The notes under the pieces are model-generated. The model was not told where the DNA came from. It did not search any database and saw nothing but the letters and a program-made list of their open reading frames with translations. A stretch of 64,000 nt of DNA, from positions 712-64,711 of the forward strand of contig CABJCJ010000010.1 in the NCBI GenBank assembly GCA_902364065.1, written 5' to 3'. Origin of the DNA: Veillonellaceae bacterium SB90. Its GTDB lineage: Bacteria > Bacillota > Negativicutes > Selenomonadales > Selenomonadaceae. The position numbers and the translations under genes were made by a program. Below are positions 62,403 through 64,000 of the stretch, one piece after another. How positions within the stretch are numbered: the first letter of the stretch is position 1; each line of letters opens with the position of its first letter.

Positions 62403-64000
62403 TCACTTTTTGAGTTCGATGATCTGCGGGAAGTCCCTTAGGATCTCGCGTTCATGCGTGATGACGAGCAGGGTCTGGCCGGTCTTTTTGACTCTGGCGA
62501 AAAGGTTCGTCAGGAGAGCCCCGGCTGTCTCATGGTCAAGGCCGCAGGTCGGCTCATCGAGCAGGATGACGGGCTCTTTGCCCGCGATGGCGATGGCTGT
62601 CAGCAGGCGATTGCGCTGGCCACCGGAGAGGCCGCAGGCATCTTCGCCGAGCGGCGTATCGATGCCTTGCGGCAGCTGTTTTACGAGGTCCGTGAGCTGT
62701 GCCGTGTCAAGTGCCGCACGCATGTCGCTTTCGCTGCACGCGGGGCGGTACCGCTGGAAATTCTCGCGCATGGATCCGGCGAACAGGACGCTGCCCTGGG
62801 GCAGTGCGGCGATGGCCGTATGAAGCACGTCATGGGAAATGTGCTGGCAGGATGTTCCATGCAGCAGCAGCGTTCCCGCGTCGGGCGGCCAGACGCCGAG
62901 CAGGAGATAGGCGAGCGTGGTCTTGCCGGAGCCGCTGGCTCCGATGATGGCGGTGTGCTGGCCGGGGCGGATGGCAAAGGAAAGATCGTGCAGGAGATCC
63001 TGACCCCGACGGTAGGAAAAGGCGAGTCCCTGCGCGGCAAGGATGGGCCCGTCTGTCGAAGCGGCAGGCGCATCCGGTACATGATCCGGGCGGGAGTCGT
63101 CATCGCCGTCAGGCGTCTGCCGTTTTTCGGGCAGGCAGGAGGCGGCTGCCAGGCTGCACCGTCCCTGGCGCACGGCTTCGGGCAGCGTGCGGAATTCGAC
63201 GAGCAGGGTTTGCAGGATCAGGAACCAGACGCAGAGGTCGATGCCACTCAGCTTATCCTGCGTGACGCAGAGGATCAGCAGCGCAAGCAGGGTGAGCAGG
63301 ACGGCGGTATCAAGAAGATTGGCGCCGGCATCGCGCCGCGCATCGCCGCGTGCAAGACGGGTATCCCCCTGCAGCAGGGCCTGGGCGTTTCTTGCGAGAA
63401 GTCTGGCAGCGGGCCCGGATCCCGCCCGGATGAGCTCGTCGGCACCGGCACTGACATCAAGGAGCGCGCTGCGGTAGGCGGCGTCAAGCGCACGACGCTG
63501 GTCTTCTTCGGCGGGCCGGCGGAGGCAGGCGAGTACGAGCCGCAGGAGGTAGAGCAGGGGCAGCAGCAGGGCGATGCAGCCGAGTACGCGCGCGAGCAGC
63601 CAGGTGGCAAGTGCCGTGACGAGGCCGATGGCAAGTACGGGCAGCAGGGAGCGGACGTAGAAGTCGCGCAGTTCATCGGCTCCTGTCAGGAGGTCGTGCA
63701 GGAATTCTCCCTGACGGGCGGGGCCGCTGCGCAGCGGCAGGATGGAAGCTGCCCGGTCGTAGAGAGAGAGCCGGATTTCCGTCAGAATGCGGAAGGCCAT
63801 GCGGTGCGAGAGATAGCGTTCGCCATAGCGGAAGACGGCGCGGCCGATGCCGCAGGCCCGCACGGTGGTGATGCCGAGTGCCAGCGTGTACAAGGGCGGC
63901 ATGAGTGCGGCCGAGGCGACGAGCCAGGCCGAGGCGCCAAGCAGCGCCAGTCCCGTGAAGAGAGCGATGAGGCTCACCAGAAGGACGGGCAGGAACTCTG
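62403..64000 (-). CDS. cydC: Thiol reductant ABC exporter subunit CydC, 5' end beyond the window
   Basis: About 532 residues are visible, and the reading frame stays open to the window edge, so the N-terminus is missing. The membrane domain is CydC-like (GASAWLVASAALMPPLYTLALGITTVRACGIGRAVFRYGERY in register with the family). The nucleotide-binding domain has Walker A IGASGSGKTT, signature LSGGQRNR and Walker B VILLDEPTCGLD. With CydD it exports cysteine/glutathione and is needed for cytochrome bd assembly. cydD is expected just to the right. Confidence 0.85.
   Translation of the reverse strand, partial: EFLPVLLVSLIALFTGLALLGASAWLVASAALMPPLYTLALGITTVRACGIGRAVFRYGERYLSHRMAFRILTEIRLSLYDRAASILPLRSGPARQGEFLHDLLTGADELRDFYVRSLLPVLAIGLVTALATWLLARVLGCIALLLPLLYLLRLVLACLRRPAEEDQRRALDAAYRSALLDVSAGADELIRAGSGPAARLLARNAQALLQGDTRLARGDARRDAGANLLDTAVLLTLLALLILCVTQDKLSGIDLCVWFLILQTLLVEFRTLPEAVRQGRCSLAAASCLPEKRQTPDGDDDSRPDHVPDAPAASTDGPILAAQGLAFSYRRGQDLLHDLSFAIRPGQHTAIIGASGSGKTTLAYLLLGVWPPDAGTLLLHGTSCQHISHDVLHTAIAALPQGSVLFAGSMRENFQRYRPACSESDMRAALDTAQLTDLVKQLPQGIDTPLGEDACGLSGGQRNRLLTAIAIAGKEPVILLDEPTCGLDHETAGALLTNLFARVKKTGQTLLVITHEREILRDFPQIIELKK

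Overview
The window reads as chromosomal DNA of a GC-rich Negativicutes bacterium, probably family Selenomonadaceae (Selenomonas or Mitsuokella type). This is an inference from gene content and style. Firmicute-type RNA control is present: two T-box leaders, a glmS ribozyme, a CIRCE operator and strong AGGAGG ribosome binding sites. A phosphoethanolamine transferase of the kind that decorates lipid A points to an outer membrane. A desulfoferrodoxin points to anaerobic life. Coding density is high and almost everything looks like core genome; no transposase, prophage or CRISPR array was seen.

Layout. 1-2.3 kb: a HisKA_2 sensor kinase and an ANTAR RNA-binding response regulator. 2.4-7.8 kb: a mannitol regulon (mtlR, mtlA, mtlD). 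7.8-14.1 kb: a sulfate assimilation operon with a CHR-family transporter, an AprA/AprB-type APS reductase pair and the ATP sulfurylase subunits CysD and CysN. It starts behind its own promoter and a strong leader hairpin. 14.2-16.3 kb: groES-groEL under CIRCE. 16.4-18.5 kb: glmS behind its ribozyme. 18.5-20.4 kb: a HAD phosphatase and, convergent to it, bioB. 20.5-24.4 kb: phoH-ybeY-era-DUF502-recO. 24.4-26.6 kb (minus strand): DUF554, a SpeD-like protein and lgt. 26.7-31.4 kb: T-box/ileS, a CsoR-like repressor and a thioesterase. 31.4-33.4 kb: T-box/leuA.

33.4-40.4 kb is the most interesting stretch. After a GC-rich repeat element and a divergent short-chain dehydrogenase comes a three-gene operon, jetA-jetB-jetC (DUF3375, DUF4194, MukB-like SMC ATPase). 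This is the condensin core of a type I Wadjet anti-plasmid system. It closes with a terminator and has no jetD nuclease gene, so it may be a nuclease-less Wadjet derivative or an MksBEF-like condensin.

40.4-50.2 kb: alpha-glucosidase, secreted acid phosphatase, tRNA-Arg(CCG), a small membrane protein, an Lrp regulator with an aminotransferase, purL and an orphan dhaM. 50.2-56.4 kb: a DUF2156 protein, desulfoferrodoxin, a 132-bp tandem repeat, then a tight run of alpha/beta hydrolase, dtd, M29 aminopeptidase, an unknown secreted protein and a YitT-type membrane protein. 56.5-64 kb: a MATE exporter with its MerR regulator, an M15-like peptidase, a TPR-like protein, the phosphoethanolamine transferase and the C-terminal part of cydC, cut by the window edge.

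Other points worth a look are a SpeD homologue whose pyruvoyl-forming serine is glycine, a CysN with what looks like a decayed CysC domain, a CsoR with a histidine-rich N-terminus, and a long GC-rich repeat present at two loci.
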